Notes: generated by a model not told the origin, from the letters alone. Shown: positions 26,629 to 36,441, counted from the first letter of the stretch. The stretch: 64,000 nucleotides of DNA from Natronospirales bacterium (GCA_021792635.1 JAJYUH010000009.1:53353-117352), one strand, 5' to 3'. Numbers and translations are program-made.

Positions 26629-26955
26629 TCAATAACGGGGCAGGCCCGGATCGAGGCTCAGCGCCCAGTCATCAATGCCGCCCGTCAGGTTGATGACATG
26701 CTTGAAGCCACGGGACTTGAGGAACGCCGCCACCTGCAGACTGCGGTTGCCGTGATGGCACAGCACCACATAGGGTTGTTCCGGGTCCAACTCACCCAGC
26801 CGTCCGGTTAACTCATCCATGGGAATATGCAGACAGCCTGGCAGACGCACGCGCTCGCATTCCCAAGGCTCGCGTATATCCAGCAGCACCACCGCATCAG
26901 CGTCTTTTGCCCGCAGGTTTTCCACTTCCCTGGGAGTGAGCGAGGGCACTGGCAA
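26629..26955 (-). CDS. Single-domain rhodanese
   Basis: A 108-residue rhodanese domain of sulfur transfer. VVLLDIREPWECERVRLPGCLHIP is the N-terminal signature and CHHGNRS is the active-site loop with the persulfide-forming Cys66. It has no signal peptide, so it works in the cytoplasm. The gene is 13 bases downstream of pcm and 139 bases upstream of tolC, the same order I know from other gammaproteobacteria. The donor may be thiosulfate or a protein persulfide. Confidence 0.88.
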   Translation of the reverse strand: MPVPSLTPREVENLRAKDADAVVLLDIREPWECERVRLPGCLHIPMDELTGRLGELDPEQPYVVLCHHGNRSLQVAAFLKSRGFKHVINLTGGIDDWALSLDPGLPRY

Positions 26956-26968
26956 AGCAGCCTCCCGC

Positions 26969-27622
26969 TCAGAAATGAAAGCGGCGCGGTACGGCCGCGT
27001 TCACCAAAGCCGGCAGGTCGGTCTCGAACAGGCTTTCCCGCGACCAGGCGTTCTCGGCCACGCGGGTAACAAGCAGGGCTTCCATCACCGGTGACTGTCC
27101 CACGATCATGAACAGCCGCCCACCCACCTGCAGATGCTCCGCGTAGCGCTTGTCATACGCAGGCAGCGAACCGGTTACGGCGATCACGTCAAAGCGCTGT
27201 GCGAGCCAGTCAAGTTGTACGCCATCGCGGGTTTCGAGATGCGCATTCCGGATCCCCAAACCCGAGAGAATTTTGTCTGCAGTTTCGGTGAAATCGGCAA
27301 AGATATCCACCGACAGCAGTTCACCCGCCATGCGTGCGAGGCAGGCGGACATGAAACCGCTGCCGGTACCGATCTCGAGGACGCTCTCATCCGGCCGTGG
27401 ATCCAGCGACTGCAGCAGACGGCCTTCCACTTTGGGGGTCATCATCACCTGAGCGTGGGCCAGCGGGAGGCAGGTGTCCGCAAATGCCAGGTTGCGGTAA
27501 CGCGCCGGTACAAATTGTTCGCGCGGCAGGGCTGCGAGAATGGCCAGCACCCGCTGATCGAACACGTCCCAGGCACGTACCTGCTGGCCGACCATCTGGC
27601 TGCGGGCGAATTGCGTATCCAT
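26969..27622 (-). CDS. pcm: Protein-L-isoaspartate O-methyltransferase-like protein
   Basis: A 217-residue SAM-dependent methyltransferase of the PCMT family, which repairs isoaspartyl residues. It has REQFVPARYRNLAFADTCLPL, the family N-terminal block, and VLEIGTGSGFMSACLARMAG, the SAM-binding motif. The start at MDTQFARSQMVGQQVRAW is the family-typical one; a longer frame upstream is not. It heads a short operon with rhodanese and tolC. Some PCMT-like proteins of this branch lack repair activity, so the name is homology-based. Confidence 0.85.
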   Translation of the reverse strand: MDTQFARSQMVGQQVRAWDVFDQRVLAILAALPREQFVPARYRNLAFADTCLPLAHAQVMMTPKVEGRLLQSLDPRPDESVLEIGTGSGFMSACLARMAGELLSVDIFADFTETADKILSGLGIRNAHLETRDGVQLDWLAQRFDVIAVTGSLPAYDKRYAEHLQVGGRLFMIVGQSPVMEALLVTRVAENAWSRESLFETDLPALVNAAVPRRFHF

Positions 27623-27758
27623 CGGATTCACAAGTGAAAATCGCACATGAAGAGTGCAAAGGTTAAGCGCTTTGGTCATTCTTGGCAAGGCGAACTGTCA
27701 CACCAGCCGGCTTACAAATGTCAGGTGTATACTGCGACACGCGCCTGCGGGCGCGTGG

Positions 27759-27848
27759 AAGCTGGGGGTGCCCTCCCGCGTTGCTGCGATAGGGCTGAGA
27801 AACACCCTTGGAACCTGAACCGGTTAATCCCGGCGGAGGGAAAGCTTC
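27759..27848 (+). promoter_or_regulatory. TPP riboswitch (THI element)
   Basis: The conserved core is present in order: a GGGGGTGCC arm near 27764, the GGGCTGAGA word near 27792, ACCCTTGGAACCTGA, and the closing CGGCGGAGGGAA near 27830-27842. These are the pyrimidine- and pyrophosphate-binding parts of the thiamine pyrophosphate aptamer. It sits 60 bases upstream of the thiC start codon, with which it must control thiamine synthesis. The mode (translation block or termination) is not clear; no U-run hairpin is obvious. Confidence 0.93.
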
Positions 27849-27896
27849 GCGGCCTCATGACCGCGCCATCGGCTTTTCCCTTGCGGCCGGGTATGA

Positions 27897-29762
<1,866 letters not shown>

Positions 29763-29785
29763 CTCAACCAGACTGGAATAAGCAG

Positions 29786-29982
29786 ATGCCGCCAAAAATC
29801 AGGGAGTTGATAGCCGAACTGGAAAAGACGGGTTTCATAAATCGCGGCGGCAGAGGCAGTCATCGAAATTTCGTGCACCCAGCCGCCGGGAGACCTATTA
29901 CCATATCGGTAAACTTGGAGATGACGCAAAGCATTATCAGGTCCGCGCGGTGAGCTTGGCCCTGAAGGAGCTGAAGAAATGA
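29786..29982 (+). pseudogene. hicA: hicA toxin gene broken by a one-base frameshift
   Basis: The first 40 codons read as HicA (MPPKIRELIAELEKTGFINRG then GRGSHRNFVHP), including the conserved GSH..F with the catalytic His. At about 29903-29908 (ATATCGGTAAAC) the frame breaks. Adding one G would restore ISGKLGDDAKHYQVRAV and a tail SLALKELKK, whose TGA at 29980-29982 overlaps the hicB start in the usual ATGA manner. As read, the product stops after 55 residues at 29953 and lacks the last strand and helix. The toxin is therefore probably inactive, unless the missing base is a sequencing error. Confidence 0.8.
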
Positions 29983-30218
29983 AAGAGAGCGCTAAATACG
30001 CAAAGATTGTCGAGTGGTCTGAAGAAGACCAGTGTTACGTCGGAAGTGCGCCCGGGCTGATCCTTGGCGGTTGTCATGGCGAAGACGAGAAAAAGGTCTT
30101 CGATGAACTTTGTCAGATCGTTGAGGAAGCCATCGAACTTTATCGAAATGATGGCAAGCCCTTGCCGCCCGCGACTTCCGGTCACGACTTTGCAAACCGC
30201 ATGCAGGAAGTCGCCTGA
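29979..30218 (+). CDS. hicB: HicB-family antitoxin, copy 1
   Basis: A 79-residue protein with the HicB partial RNase H-like fold: [44 protein letters not shown]. Such antitoxins bind and block HicA. No DNA-binding domain is fused at the C-terminus, so it belongs to the short HicB class. The start overlaps the hicA stop. A second copy differing at five of 79 residues lies at 31391-31630. With hicA frameshifted it may be an orphan, or may protect against incoming HicA toxins. Confidence 0.85.
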   Translation: MKESAKYAKIVEWSEEDQCYVGSAPGLILGGCHGEDEKKVFDELCQIVEEAIELYRNDGKPLPPATSGHDFANRMQEVA

Positions 30219-30223
30219 GCACC

Positions 30224-30409
30224 GCTGGGTCTCGATCCCGACAAGGCGCGGGAATTCCATGACAAAACCCTGCCAAGGATTCCGCCAAACTCGTGCATTT
30301 CTGCTCCATGAAAATAACGCAGGACGTGCGAGACTGTGCGAAGAAGGGGATGCAGGAGAAATTCAAGGAGTTTATTGAGCAGGGCGGTGATATCTATCGC
30401 CGCGAATGA
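30224..30409 (+). pseudogene. Decayed duplicate of the thiC 3' end, copy A
   Basis: The DNA closely follows the last part of thiC (from [13 protein letters not shown] to the end) but is not functional. One C is lost in CTGCCAAGG, shifting the frame. A 24-base block is deleted between the two direct repeats encoding HFCSM, removing MCGPHFCS and with it two of the three cluster cysteines. It begins six bases after the hicB stop. It shows that a segment containing the thiC tail has been duplicated around the hic genes. Confidence 0.8.
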
Positions 30410-30484
30410 CAGGGCTAGCTGGATAGCCACTGCGGAAAAGAGTATTTTTGACCTGGCTGGACAAGCTAAATCAAGGGAATGAAC

Positions 30485-30685
30485 ATGGAAATGCAGAGGA
30501 TGAACTTAATGGCTCCTTCATATACGGCAGTTGTGAAACAAGACGGTAAATGGTGGTTCGGCTGGGTGGAGGAAGTACCCGGCGTGAACTGCCAAGAAGC
30601 GACCCGCGAGGAACTGCTGAAATCGCTGCGAGTCACACTTGCAGAAGCCATCAATTATTCTGGTTTTCATCCGGCCGCAATCTGA
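30485..30685 (+). CDS. Small HicB-like antitoxin
   Basis: A 66-residue protein: YTAVVKQDGKWWFGWVEEVPGVNCQEATREELLKSLRVTLAEAI is the HicB-like fold found in type II antitoxins. It is only distantly related to the two hicB copies beside it. The ATG at 30485 has AGGG seven bases upstream; an earlier ATG at 30479 would be too close. A cognate toxin is not seen next to it: the gene upstream is a thiC remnant and the gene downstream is YafQ on the other strand. Confidence 0.65.
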   Translation: MEMQRMNLMAPSYTAVVKQDGKWWFGWVEEVPGVNCQEATREELLKSLRVTLAEAINYSGFHPAAI

Positions 30686-30727
30686 AGACGCGACGTAGAG
30701 GTAAGCTAGCCGTTGCAGATGACTCAT

Positions 30728-31009
30728 TTACAAACCAAGCTCACTGTGTGAGCCGAGGCGAACCAGTTGCAACACGCTGTCCCCGTATTTACGGTAGATC
30801 AGGATCAAATCCGGGCGGACATGGCAGTCGCGAAAATCCGTCCATTCCCCCGTCAATGGATGGTCTCGATACTTGGCTGCTAACGGCCGGTCGTGGGAGA
30901 GAGCGGCAACCAATTGTGGAAATACGCTTGCAAGCGTGTTCCGATGCGGTCCCCGGGCCTCGCGTCTGTAGTCGCGTTTGAATTGCCGCGTGTACTCAAT
31001 CGTCCGCAT
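30728..31009 (-). CDS. yafQ: YafQ/RelE-family mRNA interferase toxin
   Basis: A 93-residue toxin of the RelE superfamily, YafQ branch: YTRQFKRDYRREARGPHRNTL, then LAAKYRDHPLTGEWTDFRDCHVRPDLILIYRK. The family cuts mRNA in the ribosomal A site; the late His (RLGSHSEL) and the HPLTGEW, CHVRPDL residues match the active site of YafQ. Its start overlaps the end of the dinJ gene by 14 bases on the same strand, giving the usual antitoxin-first order. Confidence 0.88.
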   Translation of the reverse strand: MRTIEYTRQFKRDYRREARGPHRNTLASVFPQLVAALSHDRPLAAKYRDHPLTGEWTDFRDCHVRPDLILIYRKYGDSVLQLVRLGSHSELGL

Positions 31010-31259
31010 CGAGATGCGTCATGAGGGATTTCACGCTTTTGGCAGTACGCAGCTTTCCGTGGCGAGCTTCTTTCATCGCCGCAATGGTTTTGGCATTGGG
31101 AACCAGCGGTTCAAAAGGCAGGGCTTTCTCGTGGACGATGCGGGTGAGCATCAGGCGGAAAGCATCCGACACGGTGAGACCCATGGTTTTGAGTACCATC
31201 GCCGCTTCTTCCTTGGTCTCGGTATCAATTCTAGCGCGGACGACGGTATTGGCTTTCAT
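30996..31259 (-). CDS. dinJ: DinJ/RelB-family antitoxin
   Basis: An 87-residue ribbon-helix-helix antitoxin. KANTVVRARIDTETKEEAAMVLKTMGLTVSDAFRLMLTRIVHEKALPF is the DinJ signature: an N-terminal DNA-binding strand and two helices. The C-terminal tail should wrap the YafQ toxin. The ATG at 31257-31259 fits the family start better than an ATG further upstream. Together with yafQ it would form an autorepressed operon transcribed against the flanking genes. Confidence 0.86.
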   Translation of the reverse strand: MKANTVVRARIDTETKEEAAMVLKTMGLTVSDAFRLMLTRIVHEKALPFEPLVPNAKTIAAMKEARHGKLRTAKSVKSLMTHLDADD

Positions 31260-31329
31260 AAATCTTTTGTCCATATACTGGGCTACATTGTAGCTCAACC
31301 GTACAACACGTGTAATCCCCTACACGGGT

Positions 31330-31394
31330 CATACAATATCGACATCCTGGCGTATTCCATGGTGAGCTTGGTTCTGAAGGAGCTGGAGAAATGA
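31330..31394 (+). pseudogene. Remnant of the hicA 3' end before the second hicB
   Basis: Only the last codons of a HicA reading frame remain, ending [10 protein letters not shown] and TGA, matching the tail SLALKELKK of copy 1. The stop overlaps the hicB copy 2 start as in an intact pair. The rest of the toxin gene is missing, having been replaced or deleted by the dinJ/yafQ-containing segment. Confidence 0.65.
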
Positions 31395-31630
31395 AAGGGA
31401 GCGCCAAATACGCAAAGATTGTCGAATGGTCCGAAGAAGACCAGTGTTGCGTCGGAAGTGCGCCCGGGCTGATCCTTGGCGGTTGTCATGGCGAAGACGA
31501 AAAAAAGGTGTTCGATGGGCTTTGCGAGATCGTCGCGGAAGCCATCGAACTTTATCGAAATGATGGCAAGCCCTTGCCGCCCGCGACTTCCGGTCACGAC
31601 TTTGCAAACCGCATGCAGGAAGTCGCTTAG
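31391..31630 (+). CDS. hicB: HicB-family antitoxin, copy 2
   Basis: A 79-residue protein identical to copy 1 except at five positions (E3G, Y20C, E43G, Q46E, E49A). The fold and short-class layout are the same. The upstream hicA is reduced to its last codons, so this gene has no toxin partner. It is followed by the second thiC-tail remnant. High identity of the two copies suggests a recent duplication or selection for the antitoxin. Confidence 0.82.
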   Translation: MKGSAKYAKIVEWSEEDQCCVGSAPGLILGGCHGEDEKKVFDGLCEIVAEAIELYRNDGKPLPPATSGHDFANRMQEVA

Positions 31631-31642
31631 TCGTTGCCAAAC

Positions 31643-31805
31643 TCGTGCCCGACAAGGCGCGGGAATTCCACGATGAGATCTTGCCAAAGGATTCCGCCAA
31701 GCTCGCGCATTTCTGCTTCATGTACGGGAGTATGCGAAGCAGCGCATGCAGGAGAAAGCCACTGAGTTCAAGCAGAGTGGCGCGGAAATTTACAGGAAAG
31801 CCTGA
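31643..31805 (+). pseudogene. Decayed duplicate of the thiC 3' end, copy B
   Basis: DNA matching the thiC tail from [10 protein letters not shown] to the end, with its own stop codon. The cluster region is more damaged than in copy A: after HFC the sequence jumps to the [10 protein letters not shown] region, so the CxxCx4C motif is gone. It follows hicB copy 2 as copy A follows hicB copy 1, which defines a repeated unit of hic genes plus thiC tail. Confidence 0.75.
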
Positions 31806-31827
31806 TCCGTTTTTTTGTCATCAAGCG

Positions 31828-31858
31828 TAGGTTGGGCTTCCTTCGTCAGCCCAACCTA
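31828..31858. repeat. Palindromic repeat, 11-bp arms
   Basis: TAGGTTGGGCT at 31828-31838 and AGCCCAACCTA at 31848-31858, loop of nine bases. Palindromes with this core occur widely between genes in proteobacteria to my knowledge. Here it lies between the last thiC remnant and the DJ-1 gene and may end transcription in both directions. Confidence 0.65.
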
Positions 31859-31915
31859 CATGAACTCTGATTAAACGGCGCGCACTTTCTAAACACCCCC
31901 TGCCGGGAGGGCATT

Positions 31916-32545
31916 ATGAATTTCGGGATTCTGATTTTTTATCAAGTCGAAGAACTGGATTTCGCGGGTCCGTGGGAAATGCTGACCCTGTGGAGCAAAG
32001 TCGCCGGCGGCCCGGAAAGCTGCCTGCTGGTCGCTGAGAAAAAATCACCGGTCACCTGCGCCCAGGGACTATCGGTCAATCCGCATGTTTCTTTCAAGGA
32101 CTGCCCGAAGCTGGATTATCTGCTGGTTCCGGGAGGAATCGGCGCGCGACAGCAGGTGAACAACCGGGTCTTGGTCGATTTCGTCACAAGCCAGGGTCGG
32201 CATTGCAAAGCGGTGCTGTCCGTATGCACGGGCTCTTTTATTCTGCATGCCGCCGGGCTGCTGTCCGGAAAGAAGGCTACCACCCACTGGGTTGCACTCG
32301 ACAGGTTGCGGGCTCTGGGTGACGTGCAGGTGGTGGAACAGCGTTATGTGCATGACAGCAACATCTGGACCTCCGCGGGTATTTCTGCGGGTATGGACCT
32401 CATGCTGGCATTCATTGCAGACATTGCCGGCGAAGCGGCGGCCGGCCAGGTGCAATCGCAGGCCGAGTACTACCCGGCTTCGACCCGGCATGGTGATTTC
32501 GAGCATCAGGAACAGGCGCCGGCCTATCTCAAGCAACCTACATGA
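31916..32545 (+). CDS. DJ-1/PfpI-family protein, isonitrile hydratase-like
   Basis: A 209-residue class I glutamine amidotransferase-like protein. VCTGSFILHAAGLLSGKKATTHW is the nucleophile elbow with Cys104 and its downstream His region; the N-terminus shows IFYQVEELDFAGPWEML. This is the pattern of isonitrile hydratases and the amidase-like domain of GlxA-type AraC regulators, but no HTH follows. It may also be a stress-related DJ-1 hydrolase. It is followed after 24 bases by a secreted NTF2-like gene. Confidence 0.8.
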   Translation: MNFGILIFYQVEELDFAGPWEMLTLWSKVAGGPESCLLVAEKKSPVTCAQGLSVNPHVSFKDCPKLDYLLVPGGIGARQQVNNRVLVDFVTSQGRHCKAVLSVCTGSFILHAAGLLSGKKATTHWVALDRLRALGDVQVVEQRYVHDSNIWTSAGISAGMDLMLAFIADIAGEAAAGQVQSQAEYYPASTRHGDFEHQEQAPAYLKQPT

Positions 32546-32569
32546 ACCAAAAATAATGGGAGACTAAAA

Positions 32570-33034
32570 ATGAAGAAATCGATTTATATGATCGCAGCCA
32601 TCCTATTGTTCTGGATCGGCACCGCGCAGGCCCAGAATCAATCGGGCCGTTGGGCATCACCCGATGATCCATCCGCCAAAGCCATCACCGCATTGGAAGA
32701 ACTGTGGGCTCACACCGCCTGCTCATCCGTGCCAGCAGCCCTGAAAGCCGCGTTCGCAGAAGATTTCCAGGGCACATCCCCAATAGGAAAACGCTACGGG
32801 AGACCAACCTCATGGGGCGGCGAGGGCGATGATACGGATTGCCGGCTCCAGCAGATACAGATACGGCTGTTCGGGAATTCAGTGGCGGTCGCTTACGGCA
32901 ACGAGAGCAGTGTCAGCAAGAAAAAGGACGGCACCAAGGAGAAACATTGTCTGGCCTGGACCGATACCTGGCTCAAACGCAATGGAAAATGGCAGATTAT
33001 TGCGGCGCAAGATAACGTGGTAACTTGCGAATAG
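32570..33034 (+). CDS. Exported NTF2/SnoaL-like (DUF4440-type) protein
   Basis: A 154-residue protein with a signal peptide ending IGTAQAQNQ. The mature part has the cone-shaped NTF2-like pattern: AITALEELWAHTACSSVPAALKAAFAEDFQGTSP and later WTDTWLKRNGKWQIIAAQDN. Family members bind small ligands or act as isomerases; the periplasmic ones are mostly uncharacterised. Cysteines near the ends may form a disulfide. It is probably cotranscribed with the DJ-1 gene. Confidence 0.7.
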   Translation: MKKSIYMIAAILLFWIGTAQAQNQSGRWASPDDPSAKAITALEELWAHTACSSVPAALKAAFAEDFQGTSPIGKRYGRPTSWGGEGDDTDCRLQQIQIRLFGNSVAVAYGNESSVSKKKDGTKEKHCLAWTDTWLKRNGKWQIIAAQDNVVTCE

Positions 33035-33181
33035 CGGAATCGCAGATTACGCTGTTGGAGATTATGCCATGCATGGGATGAAAATGTATCTGAAGATTTG
33101 AAAGTCACGATCAATTATCCTGGCGTGCAAATCGTATTGTGTGCCAAAGTGCGATGGAGTAATCATGGTTCTTGATTTATC

Positions 33182-33343
33182 CTGGCGGTGGAGAACCGCT
33201 TCGCGTTCGGGGTGTACCGGCGGCACATGAAAGTCATCGGTTATCTGGGTATGCTCGACAGGCTGCTCGGCGTGCCGGTCACGACACGCAACTGGAATAC
33301 AATCAAGTCGGTCATCGGGATATTGAAGGAATCAACGCGGTGA
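33182..33343 (+). pseudogene. 3' remnant of an unidentified gene
   Basis: About 53 codons in one frame, starting LAVENRFAFGVYRRHMKVIG and ending WNTIKSVIGILKEST, followed by a stop. There is no start codon or ribosome binding site, and a stop lies in frame a few codons upstream. The composition is that of a real protein C-terminus, so I read it as what is left of a deleted gene. The rest of the 33035-33431 gap holds nothing I can recognise. Confidence 0.45.
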
Positions 33344-33431
33344 AAATGCAAAGGCGGGTTTCACCGGCATGATGGGAAAAAGCGGGCAGCCATTCCTGTA
33401 GAATCGGCGTCGGCATTTCAGGGAGAGACCG

Positions 33432-34295
33432 GTGAATTTCAGCATCCTGGTGCTGCTGTTCGTGACACTGGTGTGGGGTACGACGTTCCCCATCATCCGC
33501 GCCGCGTCCGCGCATCTCAGCGGCGTGGAGATTTCGGCGCTGCGTTTTCTGATCGCCGGCGTCTGCATGCTGCCGTTCGCCTTCAAAGCCTCGCGCGCCG
33601 CCTGGCGGGACGGGCTGGTGCTGGGCATCGTGGCGCTGGTTTCCTACGTGACCCAGGCCGTCGGACTGGAATATATCTCCTCCAACCGCAGCGCCTTCAT
33701 CACCAGTCTGAACGTGCTGATGGTGCCATTCCTCGGACTGTTACTGGGCGGGCGCCTGAGCCTGCAGATCATGAGTGCCGCAGTGCTGGCCTGCGCGGGC
33801 ATCGGGCTGATGTCCTGGGGCGGGGGCAGCAACCTCATCGGTGACAGCGCGACCTTCGGCTGCGCGCTTTCCTACGCCGTCTACGTTATTTTGCTGTCGC
33901 GCCTCATAAAGGGCCATGAATCGCGCACGCTCGCAGCTACGCAAATCGTGGGGATGGCGGTGATGGGCGGGCTCTGGCTCGTGCTTACCCATCTGCACGG
34001 CCAGGCGCTTCAGACCCTCGCATTGCGGGCCGAACCCGTATGGTTCTCCCTGGCCTATCTGGGGATCGTGGCGAGCGCCGGCATGCTGTTCCTGCAGGCG
34101 GTGGGCCAGCGCCGCGTGTCGGCGGAGAAAGCCGCAGTGATCTATGCCATGGAGCCGGTATTCGCCGCGCTGTTCGGCTGGCTGTGGCTCAATGAAACGC
34201 TGGGCGTGCGCGGTTTCGCGGGCGGGGCCATGGTGGTGGCGGCGGTGATACTGGGCGAATGGCGTTTCCAATCCAAGCGAATACCCGGACAATAG
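33432..34295 (+). CDS. EamA/DMT-family transporter
   Basis: A 287-residue membrane protein with ten predicted helices in two EamA repeats of the drug/metabolite transporter superfamily. The first begins VLLFVTLVWGTTFPIIRAAS and shows LEYISSNRSAFITSLNVLMVPFLGLLL; the second ends EKAAVIYAMEPVFAALFGWLWLNE, the family's closing motif. Transport substrate unknown (amino acids, nucleosides or metabolites). GTG start after GGGAGAGACCG. Confidence 0.87.
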   Translation: MNFSILVLLFVTLVWGTTFPIIRAASAHLSGVEISALRFLIAGVCMLPFAFKASRAAWRDGLVLGIVALVSYVTQAVGLEYISSNRSAFITSLNVLMVPFLGLLLGGRLSLQIMSAAVLACAGIGLMSWGGGSNLIGDSATFGCALSYAVYVILLSRLIKGHESRTLAATQIVGMAVMGGLWLVLTHLHGQALQTLALRAEPVWFSLAYLGIVASAGMLFLQAVGQRRVSAEKAAVIYAMEPVFAALFGWLWLNETLGVRGFAGGAMVVAAVILGEWRFQSKRIPGQ

Positions 34296-34402
34296 ATTGC
34301 GACGTGCTCAGCATCTGGACCTGGGTGCTGCTGAAGGAAAAGCAGCGGACCCCTTCTGGATCATCCGGGGCCGGTACAATGCTTCATTAACAACCTGATA
34401 TC

Positions 34403-34840
34403 CTAGCGAAATAGATTCTTCACTTTGCTGAGGAATGAACCAGAGCGCAAGTGCTTCAGGGTTCTGGCCCACTGGTCTTCCGCCAGCAGCTTTCGCTTTT
34501 CATCCGCTTCCTCTTTTTTCATCAGTTCCAAAACCCGCGTGTCTTCATCTTCATCCAGCCAGTATCCGTGCTGGTTCTCACAGAGTTCCATTTCCAGGTC
34601 ATAGAACCTGTAATTGAATCTCTTGAGGGGGGCCATGCACTCGGGGCATTTGGCGGTTGTGGGGGTGGAGCTGAAGGCCAGGGTGCCTTTCGCGTCTTCC
34701 CCGAAGTCGAAAACCTCATCCTCGAGCTTTTCGAGGTCCTGACGCTCCAGCCACATCCCTTTGCAGGATTGGCAGTAGTTGACCTTGACCTTGTGCCGGA
34801 TTGCCGGCGTCAGGTCGGAATTGCATTTAGGACATTTCAA
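34403..34840 (-). CDS. Zinc-ribbon (TFIIB-type) protein
   Basis: A 145-residue cytoplasmic protein with two zinc ribbons of the zf-TFIIB family. The first is CPKC (Cys3, Cys6) with YCQSCKGMWLE (Cys23, Cys26). The second is CPECMAPL with a following LCENQHGYWLD, in which one ligand position is replaced. A charged helical tail (KKEEADEKRKLLAEDQW) follows. The family's function is not established. The gene stands alone. Confidence 0.8.
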   Translation of the reverse strand: MKCPKCNSDLTPAIRHKVKVNYCQSCKGMWLERQDLEKLEDEVFDFGEDAKGTLAFSSTPTTAKCPECMAPLKRFNYRFYDLEMELCENQHGYWLDEDEDTRVLELMKKEEADEKRKLLAEDQWARTLKHLRSGSFLSKVKNLFR

Positions 34841-35107
34841 TGTTGCCTCCGTTTCATTCAGTTGCCAATTTCAAAGGGTCTATTGGTGGATTGACCACTG
34901 GCACACGTAGGAAAATTATAGCAGTATCCATTCAGCATGGTTACGGGCCTCTCGTTTGACAAGCTTAATCAATCAGAGTTGCCATGAATTGAAGGCAGCT
35001 ATATACGAAAAGAGCCCATTTTCATGCCGATGATGGCGCTGGTACAGAATGCGGACGCCCTGCGCGCGGTCATGGCCGTCATGGCCAGCAGTTCAGTCAG
35101 CAAACAC

Positions 35108-35457
35108 GGGAGGAAATGCCGCCACCGCGATGCGCAATACCGCTTCACAGGCGGCATCAAGAGCGTCGTCAACTGCCGCTGCAACAAGTGCCGTACCCTG
35201 AACGGCAGCGCCTTTTCCACTTAGGCGGTGGTCCCCCTGGCGGAATTAGCCGTTACCAATGGCATGGACAGGCTGTCCGGATATCAGGTTATCGAAGTGT
35301 CGTGAAGCATTATTGCGGTGCCTGCGGCAAGCCGGTGTTTAACACCAACCCCATCAATAAGGTAACGCCATACGCTGGCGAAGGGTTCCCGGAAGGCCTA
35401 CGATATGAAAAATCCGCCCCTTCTGCCGATGGGTGGCTCAAAAAAATGGCTGAATAG
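35108..35457 (+). pseudogene. Broken GFA-family gene
   Basis: The translation is recognisable as GFA but is in pieces. One frame reads QYRFTGGIKSVVNCRCNKCRT and ends in FST with a stop at 35222. The same frame continues as AVVPLAELAVTNGMDRLSGY to a second stop near 35305. Then the next frame reads VKHYCGACGKPVFNTNPINK and LRYEKSAP to the end. The N-terminal cysteine motif expected as C-H-C-G is also degraded. At least one nonsense change and one frameshift are needed, so this is a true pseudogene rather than a single read error. Confidence 0.75.
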
Positions 35458-35524
35458 CGGAACCTTGGACCTGCCGCAGACGTAGTTATACCTATGTAGC
35501 GAACACATTCCTGAGGAGTTTCCC

Positions 35525-36418
35525 ATGTCAATAAAAATCCGGCTACCCACATTATTGCTTGCCGGCGCTTTGTTGCTGGCACTGACCGGCTGCAATGGCG
35601 GCAGCGGTTCCAGCGCGACCATGAGTCTCGCGGTCACGGATACGCCGGTGGACGGTGCGCAAAGCGTGGTGGTGGCGTTCACTGGCGTGGATTTGATGGG
35701 GCCGGATGGCCAGCAGAGTTTCCCCTTCAGCACAGAGAAAAAAATCGATCTGCTCCAGCAGCAAGGCATCAACAGTGCTTCGCTGCTCGTGGGTGTTACC
35801 ATCCCGGCAGGCAATTATCAATGGATCCGCCTGGATATTGATACCACCCATTCCTACATCATCACATCCACCGGCGCACAGTATCCACTCACCATTCCGA
35901 GCGGCAGTCAGACGGGTCTCAAGCTGGTAAGCGGCTTCACCGTTGCACAGGGGAGCTACGCGGAATTTATGATTGATTTCAATCTGCGCCAGTCCATTAC
36001 CCTGGCCAACACCGGTGGCGCATCCACCTATATCCTCAACCCCGCACTGCGTCTTATCAACATGCAGCAGGTTGGTGCGGTCGGCGGTACCGTATCCAGC
36101 ACCCTCAGTATCGGCGGCACGTTGATTACCGCCGCCAGCTGCAGCCCGGCGGTTTATGTGTACCCGGGGACGGTGACCGCTCTGGATGGTTTCAACGTAA
36201 CCGTACGCGGCGGTACCATCCCGCTCACATCGGCCACGGTCAGCCTCAACAATACAACCGGCAGCTACGATTATGGGGTGGGTTTCCTGGCATTCGGTAC
36301 CTATACGCTGGCTGCGACTTGTGCCGCCGATGACACAACTGGCGCCACCAGCCTGGCGTTCTCTGCCACCCAGACTGCCATGGTGGCGCCCAATATCGCC
36401 ATGGCGGTTAATTTCTAA
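35525..36418 (+). CDS. DUF4382 lipoprotein
   Basis: A 297-residue exported lipoprotein with lipobox LTGC (Cys about 23). MSLAVTDTPVDGAQSVVVAFTGVDLMG and IPAGNYQWIRLDID are the signature of the DUF4382 domain, which covers residues about 30-180; a beta-rich C-terminal domain follows. Function is unknown; the fold suggests a surface or periplasmic binding role. GAGGAG before the ATG. A strong terminator follows at 36442-36469. Confidence 0.82.
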   Translation: MSIKIRLPTLLLAGALLLALTGCNGGSGSSATMSLAVTDTPVDGAQSVVVAFTGVDLMGPDGQQSFPFSTEKKIDLLQQQGINSASLLVGVTIPAGNYQWIRLDIDTTHSYIITSTGAQYPLTIPSGSQTGLKLVSGFTVAQGSYAEFMIDFNLRQSITLANTGGASTYILNPALRLINMQQVGAVGGTVSSTLSIGGTLITAASCSPAVYVYPGTVTALDGFNVTVRGGTIPLTSATVSLNNTTGSYDYGVGFLAFGTYTLAATCAADDTTGATSLAFSATQTAMVAPNIAMAVNF

Positions 36419-36441
36419 CGGAATGCGATCATCTGTGCCCA

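Noticed and set aside
29979..31630. Direct repeats interpreted as a CRISPR array or insertion sequence
   Set aside because: The repeats are coding copies of hicB and thiC ends of different lengths, with no regular spacers, transposase or terminal inverted repeats.
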